This document shows positions 43,312 through 52,767 of a stretch of DNA of 64,000 nt, piece after piece. The DNA is from Melioribacter roseus P3M-2 (GTDB lineage: Bacteria > Bacteroidota > Ignavibacteria > Ignavibacteriales > Melioribacteraceae), in contig NC_018178.1 in the NCBI RefSeq assembly GCF_000279145.1, forward strand, positions 1,860,001 through 1,924,000. Direction: 5' to 3'. The translations under genes and the position numbers were made by a program. The notes under the pieces are model-generated. The model saw nothing but the letters and a program-made list of their open reading frames with translations, was not told the origin of the DNA and ran no database searches. Each line of letters opens with the position of its first letter. Position 1 is the stretch's first letter.

Positions 43312-43945
43312 TTACAGCGTAATACTGGAAAATCTTGTAAAGTACTTCGGCAGAAGACTTGTTTTCAACGGCATTGATCGCCGTTTCGATTCGGGTAATA
43401 TTTACGGAGTCGCCGGTCCCAACGGTTCGGGAAAATCGACGATTGTTAAAATTATAGCCAATTTGATTTCTCCTACAAAAGGGAAAGTGATCCATCTTCA
43501 CGGGGACAAAAAAATAAATTACGAACATCTTCATAATTACATCGGATTTGTTTCGCCCTATCTGTTCCTTTACGACGAATTTACCGCGCGCGAAAACCTT
43601 CTCTATTTTTCAAAAATCAGGGGAATTGATTACGATGAAGAGTATGCGAATTTTCTTTTAAGCGAATTGAATATTTATAAAAGAAAAGACGACGTTATCA
43701 GAGGTTATTCTTCCGGTATGAAGCAGCGTTTGAAATTTATCTTCGCTTTGATTCACAACCCGTCTCTGGTAATACTCGACGAACCCACGTCGAATCTCGA
43801 TACTCCCGGCAAGGAAAAGGTTTATGAAATTATCGATAAAAACCGAAACGATAAACTTTTTATAATAGCGTCGAACGAGGAGTCCGACCTCTCGTTGTGC
43901 GGCGAAATAATCAATTTGGAAAATTTTAAGAATAACGGCATTTAG
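43304..43945 (+). CDS. ccmA: CcmA-like ABC transporter ATPase (haem exporter)
   Basis: A 213-residue ATP-binding subunit. Walker A GPNGSGKST (from residue 38), signature GYSSGMKQR (about 138-146) and Walker B LVILDEPTSNLD are all present. It is followed 1 bp later by a CcmB-like permease. The pair is the CcmAB part of cytochrome c maturation system I. ccmC, ccmE, ccmF and ccmH are not next to it. A more general exporter role cannot be excluded from the ATPase alone. Confidence 0.82.
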   Translation: MNSYSVILENLVKYFGRRLVFNGIDRRFDSGNIYGVAGPNGSGKSTIVKIIANLISPTKGKVIHLHGDKKINYEHLHNYIGFVSPYLFLYDEFTARENLLYFSKIRGIDYDEEYANFLLSELNIYKRKDDVIRGYSSGMKQRLKFIFALIHNPSLVILDEPTSNLDTPGKEKVYEIIDKNRNDKLFIIASNEESDLSLCGEIINLENFKNNGI

Positions 43946-43946
43946 A

Positions 43947-44606
43947 ATGAAAGCATATTATCTCTTCAAAAAAGATTGGGAATCCGAGCTAAGAACCCGT
44001 TATGCGTTAAACGCCCTTTCGATGTTTATTCTTGTTACCATTAGCGTAATAATGTTTTCGATCGGCAGCGAAAAGATAAGCGAATATCTGACGGGGGGAT
44101 TGTTGTGGGTGGTAATCTTTTTCTCGGCTATGTCCGGTCTTTCGAGAGCCTTTGTTTCCGAAGAGGAACGAGGCACGACTCTTACTCTCCATTTAATAGC
44201 TTCGCCATCTACGATTTTTTCGGGCAAATTGCTTTTCAACCTCATACTTGTATTCCTTATGAATTTTGCGATTACATTTCTCTTCGCAATTCTCTTCGAA
44301 TCTTTTATTATCAATAATTTGTTGTTGTTCCTGATCGCTTTTTTGTTGGGGAATATTGGAATTGCCGTTTCTTCCACGATTATAGCCGCAATCATATCCA
44401 AGGCTTCGTCGAAAGGGACGCTCTATCCGGTGCTTTCATTTCCGATTCTTTTGCCTCTGATTTTAATTCTCCTCGAACTAACGAAATTTGCAATGGACGG
44501 CAACAGCGTTGCAGATTCGACGACCGAAATACTCGTTCTGGTTTCCTACGATGTAATTATGTTAACGGCTTCGTACCTGCTTTTCGATTTTATCTGGAAA
44601 GAATAA
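43947..44606 (+). CDS. ccmB: CcmB-like ABC transporter permease (haem exporter)
   Basis: A 219-residue inner-membrane protein with six helices. The N-terminal part KKDWESELRTRYALNALSMFIL and the loop SRAFVSEEERGTTLTLHLIASP are characteristic of CcmB. Together with the preceding ATPase it forms the CcmAB transporter used in c-type cytochrome assembly, where energy from ATP releases haem-loaded CcmE. Last gene before an intergenic gap. Confidence 0.88.
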   Translation: MKAYYLFKKDWESELRTRYALNALSMFILVTISVIMFSIGSEKISEYLTGGLLWVVIFFSAMSGLSRAFVSEEERGTTLTLHLIASPSTIFSGKLLFNLILVFLMNFAITFLFAILFESFIINNLLLFLIAFLLGNIGIAVSSTIIAAIISKASSKGTLYPVLSFPILLPLILILLELTKFAMDGNSVADSTTEILVLVSYDVIMLTASYLLFDFIWKE

Positions 44607-44622
44607 TTTACAAATACTGTAC

Positions 44623-44649
44623 CGGTTAATTTATTATCTTTGTTAACCG
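44623..44649 (+). promoter_or_regulatory. Inverted repeat CGGTTAA/TTAACCG over the -7 box of the aminotransferase promoter
   Basis: Perfect 7-bp arms at 44623-44629 and 44643-44649 with a 13-bp centre. The centre contains most of TATCTTTG (44635-44642), which fits the TAnnTTTG -7 box, 34 bp before the start codon. The placement suggests an operator for a regulator that blocks RNA polymerase. The regulator is not identified. Confidence 0.45.
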
Positions 44650-44675
44650 AAAAATAAATTTTAAATGCATTTTTT

Positions 44676-45875
44676 ATGGATTTCGAATTTCCGGAAAGAA
44701 TAAACCGCGCCGTAGCGTCTCTTACTATGCAGATTGCTCAAAGGGCTATCGAATTACGGGCGCAAGACGAAGATATTGTGGACTTTAGCGTGGGCGAACC
44801 GGATTTTCCGACGCCCGATAACATCAAGAACGCCGCAATTAAAGCCATTGAACTGAATTTAACCAAGTATACCGCGAATACGGGAATTCTCGAACTGCGC
44901 AAGGCGATTGCGGACAAACTCGAAAGGGATAACGGACTATCGTATTCTCCCGATGAAATCATTGTATCGAACGGGGCGAAGCAGTGCGTTTATAACGCCA
45001 TACAAGCTCTTGTGGGAGAGAACGACGACGTCTTGATTCCCGCTCCTTATTACGTGTCGTATCCCGAAATGGTAAAACTGGCGGGAGGAAATCCCGTTTT
45101 TATAAATACTTCAGTCGAATCGGGTTTTAAATTGACGCCCGAACTTTTGGAATCTTCTCTTACTCCCAAGACCAAGATGTTGATATTATGCAACCCGTCG
45201 AATCCTACCGGAAGCGTCTTTCACGAAAGTGAATTAAACGCGCTGAAGGAAACATTCCGAAAGGGAAATTATTTGATTTTGACCGATGAAATTTACGAGA
45301 AGATTATTTACGACGGCATTGGATTCCTAAGCGTGGCGTCTCTCGGCGAGGAGATCAAAAAGAGAACGATTCTTGTAAACGGACATTCGAAAGCTTATTC
45401 TATGACCGGGTGGCGTATCGGATATGCTGCGGCAGAACGGGAAATTATTAAAGCAATGGCAAAAGTACAAAGCCATTCCACTTCCAACGCTTCCACCGTT
45501 TCACAGTACGCGGCGCTGGAAGCTCTAAAAGGTCCGCAGGAGTCTGTGGAGATTATGCGAAAGGAATTCGAAAAAAGACGCGATTTTCTATTCGAAGAAT
45601 TAAATTCGATCGAAGGAATTTTTACATCGAAACCCGAAGGAGCATTTTATGTCTTCCCCGACGTTTCTTATTACCTCGGTAAAAAATTCAAAGACAAAAT
45701 TATTGGCGACGTATTCGAGTTTTCACTTTTCCTTTTGAACGAAGCGCGCGTAGTTGTTGTTCCGGGAATAGCGTTCGGTAATCAAAATTGTATTAGAATC
45801 TCATTTTCCACTTCGATGGATCGGATTGCGGAAGGCATTAAAAGAATTAAGAACGCCCTTGAACTGTTAGTTTGA
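44676..45875 (+). CDS. Class I PLP aminotransferase (aspartate aminotransferase-like)
   Basis: A 399-residue fold-type I aminotransferase. K239 in HSKAYSMTGWRIGY is the PLP lysine, NPSNPTGSVF the PLP-ring segment, LTDEIYEKI the Asp region and ISFSTS near the end carries the Arg that binds the substrate carboxylate. N-terminal FSVGEPDFPTPDNIK is standard for the class I-gamma aspartate/prephenate group. It interconverts amino acids and 2-oxo acids; exact specificity is not readable. Monocistronic with its own promoter. Confidence 0.92.
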   Translation: MDFEFPERINRAVASLTMQIAQRAIELRAQDEDIVDFSVGEPDFPTPDNIKNAAIKAIELNLTKYTANTGILELRKAIADKLERDNGLSYSPDEIIVSNGAKQCVYNAIQALVGENDDVLIPAPYYVSYPEMVKLAGGNPVFINTSVESGFKLTPELLESSLTPKTKMLILCNPSNPTGSVFHESELNALKETFRKGNYLILTDEIYEKIIYDGIGFLSVASLGEEIKKRTILVNGHSKAYSMTGWRIGYAAAEREIIKAMAKVQSHSTSNASTVSQYAALEALKGPQESVEIMRKEFEKRRDFLFEELNSIEGIFTSKPEGAFYVFPDVSYYLGKKFKDKIIGDVFEFSLFLLNEARVVVVPGIAFGNQNCIRISFSTSMDRIAEGIKRIKNALELLV

Positions 45876-45910
45876 GTAGAGCCGGATTTGAAAATAATAT
45901 TTGTAAAGTT

Positions 45911-45937
45911 GCTTTCCTTCCGAGAAAGAGGGAAAGC
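45911..45937 (+). terminator. Hairpin between aminotransferase and mfd
   Basis: GCTTTCCTTC (45911-45920) pairs with GAGGGAAAGC (45928-45937) with one G-T pair. The T tract that follows is weak (GTGCGTCATTTTA), so termination efficiency is uncertain. Confidence 0.4.
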
Positions 45938-45963
45938 GTGCGTCATTTTAAATAAATAACATT

Positions 45964-48900
45964 ATGGATAAACAAATCATAGAAAAATTAACTCCGTATA
46001 ATAAGCTGCTCGAACCGCTAAAGCGGAAGCAAAAAAAAGTTTTCGTATCTCCTCTGGAAGGCTCATTTAAAAGTCTGTTCGTTCAATCGTTTTATCGCGA
46101 CGATATGCGGATATTAATATTTGCCGCGTCGCCCCGCGAATTGAAAGAATTGAGCGTCGAGCTTTCACTGCTAGGTTTGTCCGAACACTTGATAGCGCTC
46201 GAAAATTTTGAAGGCGACGATATTCAGGAAAAATTAACAGACATTTCGAAACGTAAATCCTTCATACTTGTTTCGACTTATGAATTGCTGAAGGTAAAAT
46301 TTCCTTCCAGAGATGCGCTGGGCAAAAACACTACAAAAGTTGAAATCGGCGGAGAACTTCCTTACGATCAACTTATCGAATATCTCAACCTGATCAATTA
46401 CGACCAGGATAAATATGTCGATCAGCCGGGAGAATATGCGCTGCGCGGTTCGATAGTCGATTTCTGGTCGTACAGCGAAAAATTGCCCTGCAGGGTCGAA
46501 TTCGACGGAGATTTTATTGAATCGATCCGGTATTTCGATCCGGAATCGCAGCGCTCTACTCACAAAGTCGATTTTGTTACGCTAGCGTCCTCCTGCGCTG
46601 AAGACGAAATGACATCTGATATTTTCGATTACCTCGAATCGCCGTACGTTTTTGCGTCGGATTACCATCTGACTAATATCGGCGTCGATAAAAACACTAA
46701 TAGCGCCGACCGCATAGATAGGGACGACCTCGACGAAGAATTGAAATACGAACTTTATGACAATGAAATCGAGAATTACTCCCGTAAAAAAGATGAAGAA
46801 AACAACAAAGTTGAATTCCGCATGGAAACTCTTTTCGAAAAAAACGCTTTTTGGATACTTGAAGATCACATCGGAATTCACGACGAAAGAATAAATCTCG
46901 GTTTGAGCGAGGCTCCGCATATCAATTCAAATTACGAACTCCTCTTTACGTCCTTGAAAAGATATTCCGCTCAGGAATTCGAAATATTGGTCGCGGTCGA
47001 AAACGAACTGCAGAAAAAACGTCTCAATGATTTGTTTGCGGAATACGACGATGAAGTTAGGAAATATTATGAAAGCGGATTAATCAAAATTATCGAGTTG
47101 CCGGTAAAATCGGGATTCGCAGTTAAGGAAGACCGGTTTCTGCTGATGACGGATTATGAAATTTTCAATAAACCATACAGAACCCGCCTTTCGGAAGCTC
47201 AAAAGAAGGCTAAAAGAACTTCGAAGAAATCGAAGGCTCGCGACCTTTCGAGCCTTAAAATCGGCGACTACGTCGTGCACGAAAATTTCGGCATCGGTCA
47301 ATACGCGGGTCTGCAGACGATTAAAATAGGAGATGTGGAGCAGGAATCGATTAAGATTTTATATGCGGAAGGCGGCGTTGTATATGTCAATCTTAATTAT
47401 CTGTCGCTTGTAAAAAAGTATTCCTCCGGAGATAATGCAAAGCCGAATCTATCGGCTCTCGGCTCGGGCGAGTGGAAATCGACCAAGAAAAAAAGTAAAA
47501 ACAAAATCAAAGAAGCCGCTCGACAGCTCATTACTATCTATGCCAAAAGAAAAATGTCGAAAGGATTTGCTTTCAGTCCCGATACAATTTGGCAAAAGGA
47601 ACTTGAAGCTTCGTTTATGTATGAAGACACTCCCGACCAGGCGCGCGTTACCGAAGAAGTGAAAACGGATATGGAAAGCGAAATCCCGATGGACAGACTC
47701 GTTTGCGGGGATGTCGGATTCGGTAAAACAGAGATTGCCGTAAGAGCTGCTTTTAAAGCCGTAAACGACAATAAACAGGTGGCGGTGCTTGTTCCGACTA
47801 CAATTTTAGCAGAGCAACATTACAATACTTTCAGGGACAGACTTGCTCAGTTTCCGGTTAGAATTGAAGTCATTTCGAGGTTCCGTTCTGCAAAAGAACA
47901 AAAAGAGATTGTAGAAAAACTGGCTCGAGGCGAAATAGATATTATAATAGGAACGCATCGGTTATTGTCGAAGGATATCCGCTTCAGAAACCTTGGACTT
48001 TTGATAATCGACGAAGAACACCGATTCGGAGTTATGGCAAAAGAAAAATTAAGGTCTTTGCGAGCCGACGTCGATACGTTGACGCTTACGGCTACGCCGA
48101 TACCGAGAACTTTGAATCTCTCTTTACTGGGAGCGCGCGACCTTTCGATTATTGCAACTCCGCCGCCCAACAGACAGCCCATCTTTACAAAAGTAGACAC
48201 ATTCGACATCCAAAAGGTGAGGGAATGGGTCCTTACTGAAATCAAAAGAGGCGGACAGGTATATTTTATTCACGACAGGGTGCAGTCGATAGAAAAAATA
48301 GCCGCATATATAAAGAAACATATTCCGGAAATTAAAGTAGGAATTGCGCACGGACAGTTAAAACCCGCTCAGCTCGAAAAGGTGATTCACGATTTCCTCG
48401 AAAAGAAATACGACATGCTGATATCGACAAAGATTATCGAATCGGGTATCGATATTCCGAGCGTAAATACGATAATAGTGAACCGCGCTGACAGGTTCGG
48501 ATTGGCCGAGCTGCACCAGTTGCGCGGCAGAGTCGGAAGGAGCGACAGGCAGGCATACGCCTATTTTCTTGTGCCTTCTGTCAATAATATAACGAAAAAA
48601 GCGTTCCGCCGTCTCCAGGCAATCGAAGAATATACCGACCTGGGAGAAGGTTTCAGTTTGTCGATGCGAGATCTCGAAATCAGAGGCGCGGGCAATTTGC
48701 TCGGCACCGAACAAAGCGGCTTTATCGATTCTGTCGGATTCGACCTCTATCTGAAACTCGTCGACGAAGCGGTGGAAGAGTTGAAAGAAAGCGAGTTCAA
48801 AGAAATTTTCAGCGATCTGCCCAAGCAAGTCGAACGCTCCGAACCGACAATCGATACTTATTTTGAAATCGGCATCCCCGCCGATTATATGCCCGACCAG

Positions 48901-49341
48901 TCCGACAGGCTTGGCTTTTATACGGCTCTGTTTTCCATGGTTAAAATCGACGAAGCCGGGGAAATTGTCGAAGAAATGGAAGACCGTTTCGGCAAAATAC
49001 CGCGAGTCGTGGAAAATTTAATCGACGTAGCGCGTCTCCGTTTTTATGCTTCGTTTGCTTTGTGGGAAAGAATAGTAATTCAGAAAGAGAAAGTAATAGT
49101 AATTCTGCCCAAGGGAACCAGGGAAGAATATTACAAAAGTAAGTTCGTCCCGATACTCGAATATATCAATTCCAATTTCGGCAAAAAGGTTCGCTTCGTT
49201 CAGCAAAAGGATCTACTTAAACTGGAGATAACGAATAATTTTAATAATCCCGAAGACATACTTAAATTTATGATCACATTTACCCGAAAAATATCGGAGA
49301 TGACCGGAGTATACAGTCCTAATGCGGAGGTGCTAAATTAA
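45964..49341 (+). CDS. mfd: Mfd, transcription-repair coupling factor
   Basis: A 1125-residue translocase that removes stalled RNA polymerase from DNA lesions and recruits UvrA. The UvrB-like N-terminal region, the CarD-like RNA-polymerase-interaction domain (about 430-510, LKIGDYVVHENFGIGQYAGL), helicase motor with Walker A GDVGFGKTE (582-590), DEEH box at 683-686, TATPIPRTLNLSL and the C-terminal TRCF domain are all in order. Length is typical. Confidence 0.97.
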   Translation: MDKQIIEKLTPYNKLLEPLKRKQKKVFVSPLEGSFKSLFVQSFYRDDMRILIFAASPRELKELSVELSLLGLSEHLIALENFEGDDIQEKLTDISKRKSFILVSTYELLKVKFPSRDALGKNTTKVEIGGELPYDQLIEYLNLINYDQDKYVDQPGEYALRGSIVDFWSYSEKLPCRVEFDGDFIESIRYFDPESQRSTHKVDFVTLASSCAEDEMTSDIFDYLESPYVFASDYHLTNIGVDKNTNSADRIDRDDLDEELKYELYDNEIENYSRKKDEENNKVEFRMETLFEKNAFWILEDHIGIHDERINLGLSEAPHINSNYELLFTSLKRYSAQEFEILVAVENELQKKRLNDLFAEYDDEVRKYYESGLIKIIELPVKSGFAVKEDRFLLMTDYEIFNKPYRTRLSEAQKKAKRTSKKSKARDLSSLKIGDYVVHENFGIGQYAGLQTIKIGDVEQESIKILYAEGGVVYVNLNYLSLVKKYSSGDNAKPNLSALGSGEWKSTKKKSKNKIKEAARQLITIYAKRKMSKGFAFSPDTIWQKELEASFMYEDTPDQARVTEEVKTDMESEIPMDRLVCGDVGFGKTEIAVRAAFKAVNDNKQVAVLVPTTILAEQHYNTFRDRLAQFPVRIEVISRFRSAKEQKEIVEKLARGEIDIIIGTHRLLSKDIRFRNLGLLIIDEEHRFGVMAKEKLRSLRADVDTLTLTATPIPRTLNLSLLGARDLSIIATPPPNRQPIFTKVDTFDIQKVREWVLTEIKRGGQVYFIHDRVQSIEKIAAYIKKHIPEIKVGIAHGQLKPAQLEKVIHDFLEKKYDMLISTKIIESGIDIPSVNTIIVNRADRFGLAELHQLRGRVGRSDRQAYAYFLVPSVNNITKKAFRRLQAIEEYTDLGEGFSLSMRDLEIRGAGNLLGTEQSGFIDSVGFDLYLKLVDEAVEELKESEFKEIFSDLPKQVERSEPTIDTYFEIGIPADYMPDQSDRLGFYTALFSMVKIDEAGEIVEEMEDRFGKIPRVVENLIDVARLRFYASFALWERIVIQKEKVIVILPKGTREEYYKSKFVPILEYINSNFGKKVRFVQQKDLLKLEITNNFNNPEDILKFMITFTRKISEMTGVYSPNAEVLN

Positions 49342-49352
49342 TACCTCTCATC

Positions 49353-49383
49353 TTGTTAATCAGTCCGAAACTGTTTAATTTTG
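49353..49383 (+). promoter_or_regulatory. Promoter of miaB (TTG-N20-TAATTTTG)
   Basis: A TTG (49353-49355) lies 20 bases before TAATTTTG (49376-49383), matching the -33/-7 promoter form described for Bacteroidetes-type primary sigma factors. The predicted start is near 49390, giving a leader of about 22 nt with AGGA before the miaB ATG. Confidence 0.55.
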
Positions 49384-49411
49384 TAGCTCAAATTCAAAAC
49401 TACAGGAACGC

Positions 49412-50737
49412 ATGAATAAAAACAACGTATATATCGAAACGTACGGATGTCAGATGAATTTTGCCGATTCCGAATTGGTAATGGGAATCTTGAAAAACAA
49501 AGGCTTTGAAGTTACGCGTAATATCGACGAGGCAAACGTAATTCTTTTGAATACGTGCAGCGTAAGAGACAATGCCGAGCAAAAGATATTTCACAGACTC
49601 GATCACTTGAAACGCATCAAACGGGAAAATCCGCAGGCGGTCATCGGAATTTTGGGTTGTATGGCTGAACGCCTAAGGAAAAGACTTATCGAAGAAAAAA
49701 AGATTGTGGACGTGGTGGTAGGACCCGACGAATACAGGCGACTGCCGGAATATATCGATCACGCTTTCGGAGGCGAAAAAGGAATCGGCGTTAAACTATC
49801 GCGCACTGAAACTTACGACGATATTATTCCTTACAGGGAAGACGGCATAAGCGCCTGGATATCGGTTATGAGAGGATGCGATAAGTTTTGTACTTTTTGC
49901 GTTGTGCCATTTACAAGGGGAAGGGAACGAAGTCGTTCGCTCGATTCTATTGTCAACGAAGTAAAATCGTTGTCGGAGAGGAATTTCAAAGAAGTAACTC
50001 TCCTCGGTCAGAACGTCAATTCTTATAACGACAACGGAAGAGATTTTGCGGATTTACTTTCTGCATGCGCTGATGCGGCGCCGGAAATGAGAATCCGGTT
50101 TACTACTTCTCACCCGCAGGATTTATCGGATAAACTTCTCTACGCCATAGCGGAACACGACAATATCTGTAATTATATTCACCTGCCCGTTCAATCGGGT
50201 TCTAATCGAATACTGGAATTGATGAACAGAACTTATACTATCGAACATTATCTCAACCTGATTGAAAAAGCGCGCAAAATAATTCCCGGCGTGAGTTTTT
50301 CGACAGATATAATTGCCGGTTTCCCGACCGAAACCGAAGAAGACCACCGCATGACTCTCGAAGTTATGAAAGAAGTGAAATACGACGGGGCGTATATGTT
50401 CAAGTATTCTCCGCGCGAAGGAACGAAAGCTTACAGTATGACCGATGACGTTCCCGAAGAAATTAAAATCAGAAGATTGAACGAAATAATCGATCTTCAA
50501 CAGCAGATTTCGTATGAAATCAACCAGTCTTTGATAGGCAAAGAGGAAGTGGTATTGGTTGAAGGAGTCAGTAAAAAATCGGATGAATTTTTGTCCGGCA
50601 GAACGGATACGAATAAAGTTGCCGTATTTCCTAAGAGCGACGATATAAAAGTGGGAGATTATGTGAAAATTGAGATTACTCGGGCAACTTCAGCCACTTT
50701 GTTCGGCGCCTCACCTGTCCCGGTCGAGGTCGACTAA
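49412..50737 (+). CDS. miaB: MiaB, tRNA methylthiotransferase (ms2i6A37)
   Basis: Radical-SAM enzyme that adds methylthio to i6A at position 37 of tRNA. The 441-residue protein starts YIETYGCQMNFADSE and has NTCSVRDNAEQK, GCMAERL, the radical-SAM cluster C156-DKF-C160-TF-C163, and a TRAM domain at the C-terminus. NSYND and PFTRGRERSR separate it from RimO, which is also present in this window. Its end overlaps the convergent SPOR gene by 27 bp. Confidence 0.96.
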   Translation: MNKNNVYIETYGCQMNFADSELVMGILKNKGFEVTRNIDEANVILLNTCSVRDNAEQKIFHRLDHLKRIKRENPQAVIGILGCMAERLRKRLIEEKKIVDVVVGPDEYRRLPEYIDHAFGGEKGIGVKLSRTETYDDIIPYREDGISAWISVMRGCDKFCTFCVVPFTRGRERSRSLDSIVNEVKSLSERNFKEVTLLGQNVNSYNDNGRDFADLLSACADAAPEMRIRFTTSHPQDLSDKLLYAIAEHDNICNYIHLPVQSGSNRILELMNRTYTIEHYLNLIEKARKIIPGVSFSTDIIAGFPTETEEDHRMTLEVMKEVKYDGAYMFKYSPREGTKAYSMTDDVPEEIKIRRLNEIIDLQQQISYEINQSLIGKEEVVLVEGVSKKSDEFLSGRTDTNKVAVFPKSDDIKVGDYVKIEITRATSATLFGASPVPVEVD

Positions 50738-51397
50738 TCGTCCTTTTATATTGAATTTATTCTCGAGCAGTTCGAGCAGCGGGCGGCCGTCGTTCTCATT
50801 TTCGAATTTTCCTGCAAGAACTATATTGAAAATGCTGCCTCCTATTTCCCTGTTGATTATTACGCATTCGAATCCATCGGCTTTCAACTGATTTGCCAGA
50901 CGCTCAGCGTTATCCCTTTTTAAGAATGCTCCGGCCTGTACGGCGTATCGGTATTCGTTTATTTCCTCTTCTTCGTCAGTTGTATCCGGAAGATTTCTGT
51001 CTGTAAATTTTAGATAAGGGGAAGAAGGGTATTTCGCCTTAAGCAAATCGAGATAGTACTCCGCTTTGTTATAAGCTCCCACGGAATAGTAATATGTAAA
51101 GATTCTGTAAAGGGCCGCATCGGCATAACGGCTCTCAGGGAATTTTTCAAAAATAGTTGTGTATTTATTCAGAGCGCTTTTTCCGTCTTTGGTTAATACG
51201 GCGTCGAGAAATAAAATAGACGGATCGGATGTCGAATAATTTTGCTTGAGAAATTCGGCGGCTTTATCTATCTCCCCTTTTTCAATATCGATTAGCGCGT
51301 CTTTAATGTCGATTTCCTGCGCAAAAGTTTTTATTATTCCGCCGAAAAAGATTATCAGAAAGAGCGCGCCTGTAAAATATTTGGTATTTCCGGTCAT
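50711..51397 (-). CDS. Exported protein with TPR-like helices and C-terminal SPOR domain
   Basis: A 228-residue protein with an N-terminal signal/TM (YFTGALFLIIFFGGIIKTFAQ), a helical TPR-like part (about 25-140) and a SPOR domain (about 150-220: YAVQAGAFLKRDNAERLANQL). SPOR domains bind denuded peptidoglycan at division sites, so a septal or wall-associated role is likely. Confidence 0.85.
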   Translation of the reverse strand: MTGNTKYFTGALFLIIFFGGIIKTFAQEIDIKDALIDIEKGEIDKAAEFLKQNYSTSDPSILFLDAVLTKDGKSALNKYTTIFEKFPESRYADAALYRIFTYYYSVGAYNKAEYYLDLLKAKYPSSPYLKFTDRNLPDTTDEEEEINEYRYAVQAGAFLKRDNAERLANQLKADGFECVIINREIGGSIFNIVLAGKFENENDGRPLLELLENKFNIKGRLVDLDRDR

Positions 51398-51440
51398 TAT
51401 TTTTCGTATTCTAATTTATTATATTGTCATTGGCTTATAA

Positions 51441-51448
51441 CAAAAATA
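51441..51448 (-). promoter_or_regulatory. -7 box (TATTTTTG) of the SPOR-protein gene
   Basis: On the minus strand GC-TATTTTTG-TTATAAGC repeats the context seen upstream of rimO (30066-30073), 44 bp before the start codon. No convincing -33 element is at the right distance. Confidence 0.35.
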
Positions 51449-51457
51449 GCAAAAATT

Positions 51458-52414
51458 ATGGACGAAGAAAGAAATTCTCTTCCCGAGTTCAAAGACGGCG
51501 AAGATAAAGAGCAAAAGATCAAGATAAGCATCACTCCTGCGGGCGCGGCGTTTCTGGGGCTTGCTCTGGTCTTTGTGCTGTACCAATTCGGAGGAGCGCT
51601 CCTTACGCTGTTGATATTCGGATTCGAAATCGATAAAGCCGACGTCAATGCGGTAAGATTGCTGACGGCGGGCGGACAAATACTTTTGATTCTTTTGCCT
51701 TCGCTTTTGCTTGCTAAATTTATTTATACCGACGTAACTTCCATACTAAAGTTCAAAGTGCCAGATAAAAAGGAAATAGTTCTTTTCGTAATCGGGATGA
51801 TAATAATTACACCTTTGCTCCAGAATTATCTCTATATTCAGAATTATTTGATCGCGAAAGCGGCGGAAAACTACGGCGCGATTAAATCGATAAAAGAGAT
51901 TGTAGACCAGCTCGATAAACTGCTCGAAAGCGCATACGGCAGTTTGCTCGTGTCAAATTCGATATTCGAGGCTTCGCTTATAATATTCATTATTGCGGTC
52001 GTTCCGGCAATATGCGAGGAAGTCTTTTTCAGGGGTTATGTTCTGTCGAGTTTCCAGCTAAAATTTTCTCCGTTTCTCAGTGCGCTTATTACGGGATTGT
52101 TTTTCGGAATCTATCATTTCAATCCGTACGGTTTGATTCCTTTGATAGCGCTCGGAACGTATTTTGGATTTGCCGCATATAAAAGCGAGTCGATATTTGT
52201 GCCGATGATTCTCCATTTCCTGAATAATTTTTTCGCCGTTACAGCCTATTTGATTTTGGGAGAACAGGAGTTGATAAGCTCGAATGTTGTGCCTGAAAAG
52301 GACGTTTTAGTATACTTTATCAGTCTTGTCGTCTTGATTATTCTCTTTGCCGCCTTTGTATTTTATGTAAACAGGAAGTATAAATTAGAAGAACAAACAA
52401 AAGGTGAACTATGA
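51458..52414 (+). CDS. CPBP-family intramembrane protease (Abi/CAAX-like)
   Basis: A 318-residue membrane protein with about eight helices. The conserved motifs are EEVFFRGY (E-E-x-x-x-R), GLFFGIYHFN (F-x-x-x-H) and HFLNNFF (H-x-x-x-N), the three signatures of glutamic intramembrane proteases. Substrate unknown; in bacteria this family matures or inactivates small peptides. It overlaps the next gene by 4 bp. Confidence 0.88.
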   Translation: MDEERNSLPEFKDGEDKEQKIKISITPAGAAFLGLALVFVLYQFGGALLTLLIFGFEIDKADVNAVRLLTAGGQILLILLPSLLLAKFIYTDVTSILKFKVPDKKEIVLFVIGMIIITPLLQNYLYIQNYLIAKAAENYGAIKSIKEIVDQLDKLLESAYGSLLVSNSIFEASLIIFIIAVVPAICEEVFFRGYVLSSFQLKFSPFLSALITGLFFGIYHFNPYGLIPLIALGTYFGFAAYKSESIFVPMILHFLNNFFAVTAYLILGEQELISSNVVPEKDVLVYFISLVVLIILFAAFVFYVNRKYKLEEQTKGEL

Positions 52415-52767
52415 TTTGTCCGAAATGCGAGTACGAATATGTTGAAGGAATACAAGAATGTCCCGATTGCGGAGTGCAATTGGTAACCAGAGAAGAATTC
52501 GAGGGGCATTTGGTGCACCCCGAAGATTGGGTGGTGGTTTATACGTGTTCCGATAATATCGAGGCGGAAATGTATAAAGCGAATCTGGAAAGCGCGGATA
52601 TCGAAACTCTCATTTTATCTCAGAAAGACCGGAGCTATCCGACGGTGGGCGATCTGGCAATCGTTAAAATTCTGGTCAGAAAGAACGATGTCGATTCTGC
52701 TCTGGAAATTATCCGGGATATCAATAGCCGTACGCAAAATTCGGAGGAAGCGGGGAATGAAGAGTAA
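52411..52767 (+). CDS. Zinc-ribbon plus DUF2007 protein
   Basis: A 118-residue cytoplasmic protein. CPKC (residues 3-6) and CPDC form a zinc ribbon, followed by a DUF2007 domain (VVYTCSDNIEAEMYKANLESADIE). DUF2007 is described as a putative signal-transducing domain without an experimental role. It sits between the CPBP protease and cdsA, overlapping both. Confidence 0.8.
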   Translation: MICPKCEYEYVEGIQECPDCGVQLVTREEFEGHLVHPEDWVVVYTCSDNIEAEMYKANLESADIETLILSQKDRSYPTVGDLAIVKILVRKNDVDSALEIIRDINSRTQNSEEAGNEE

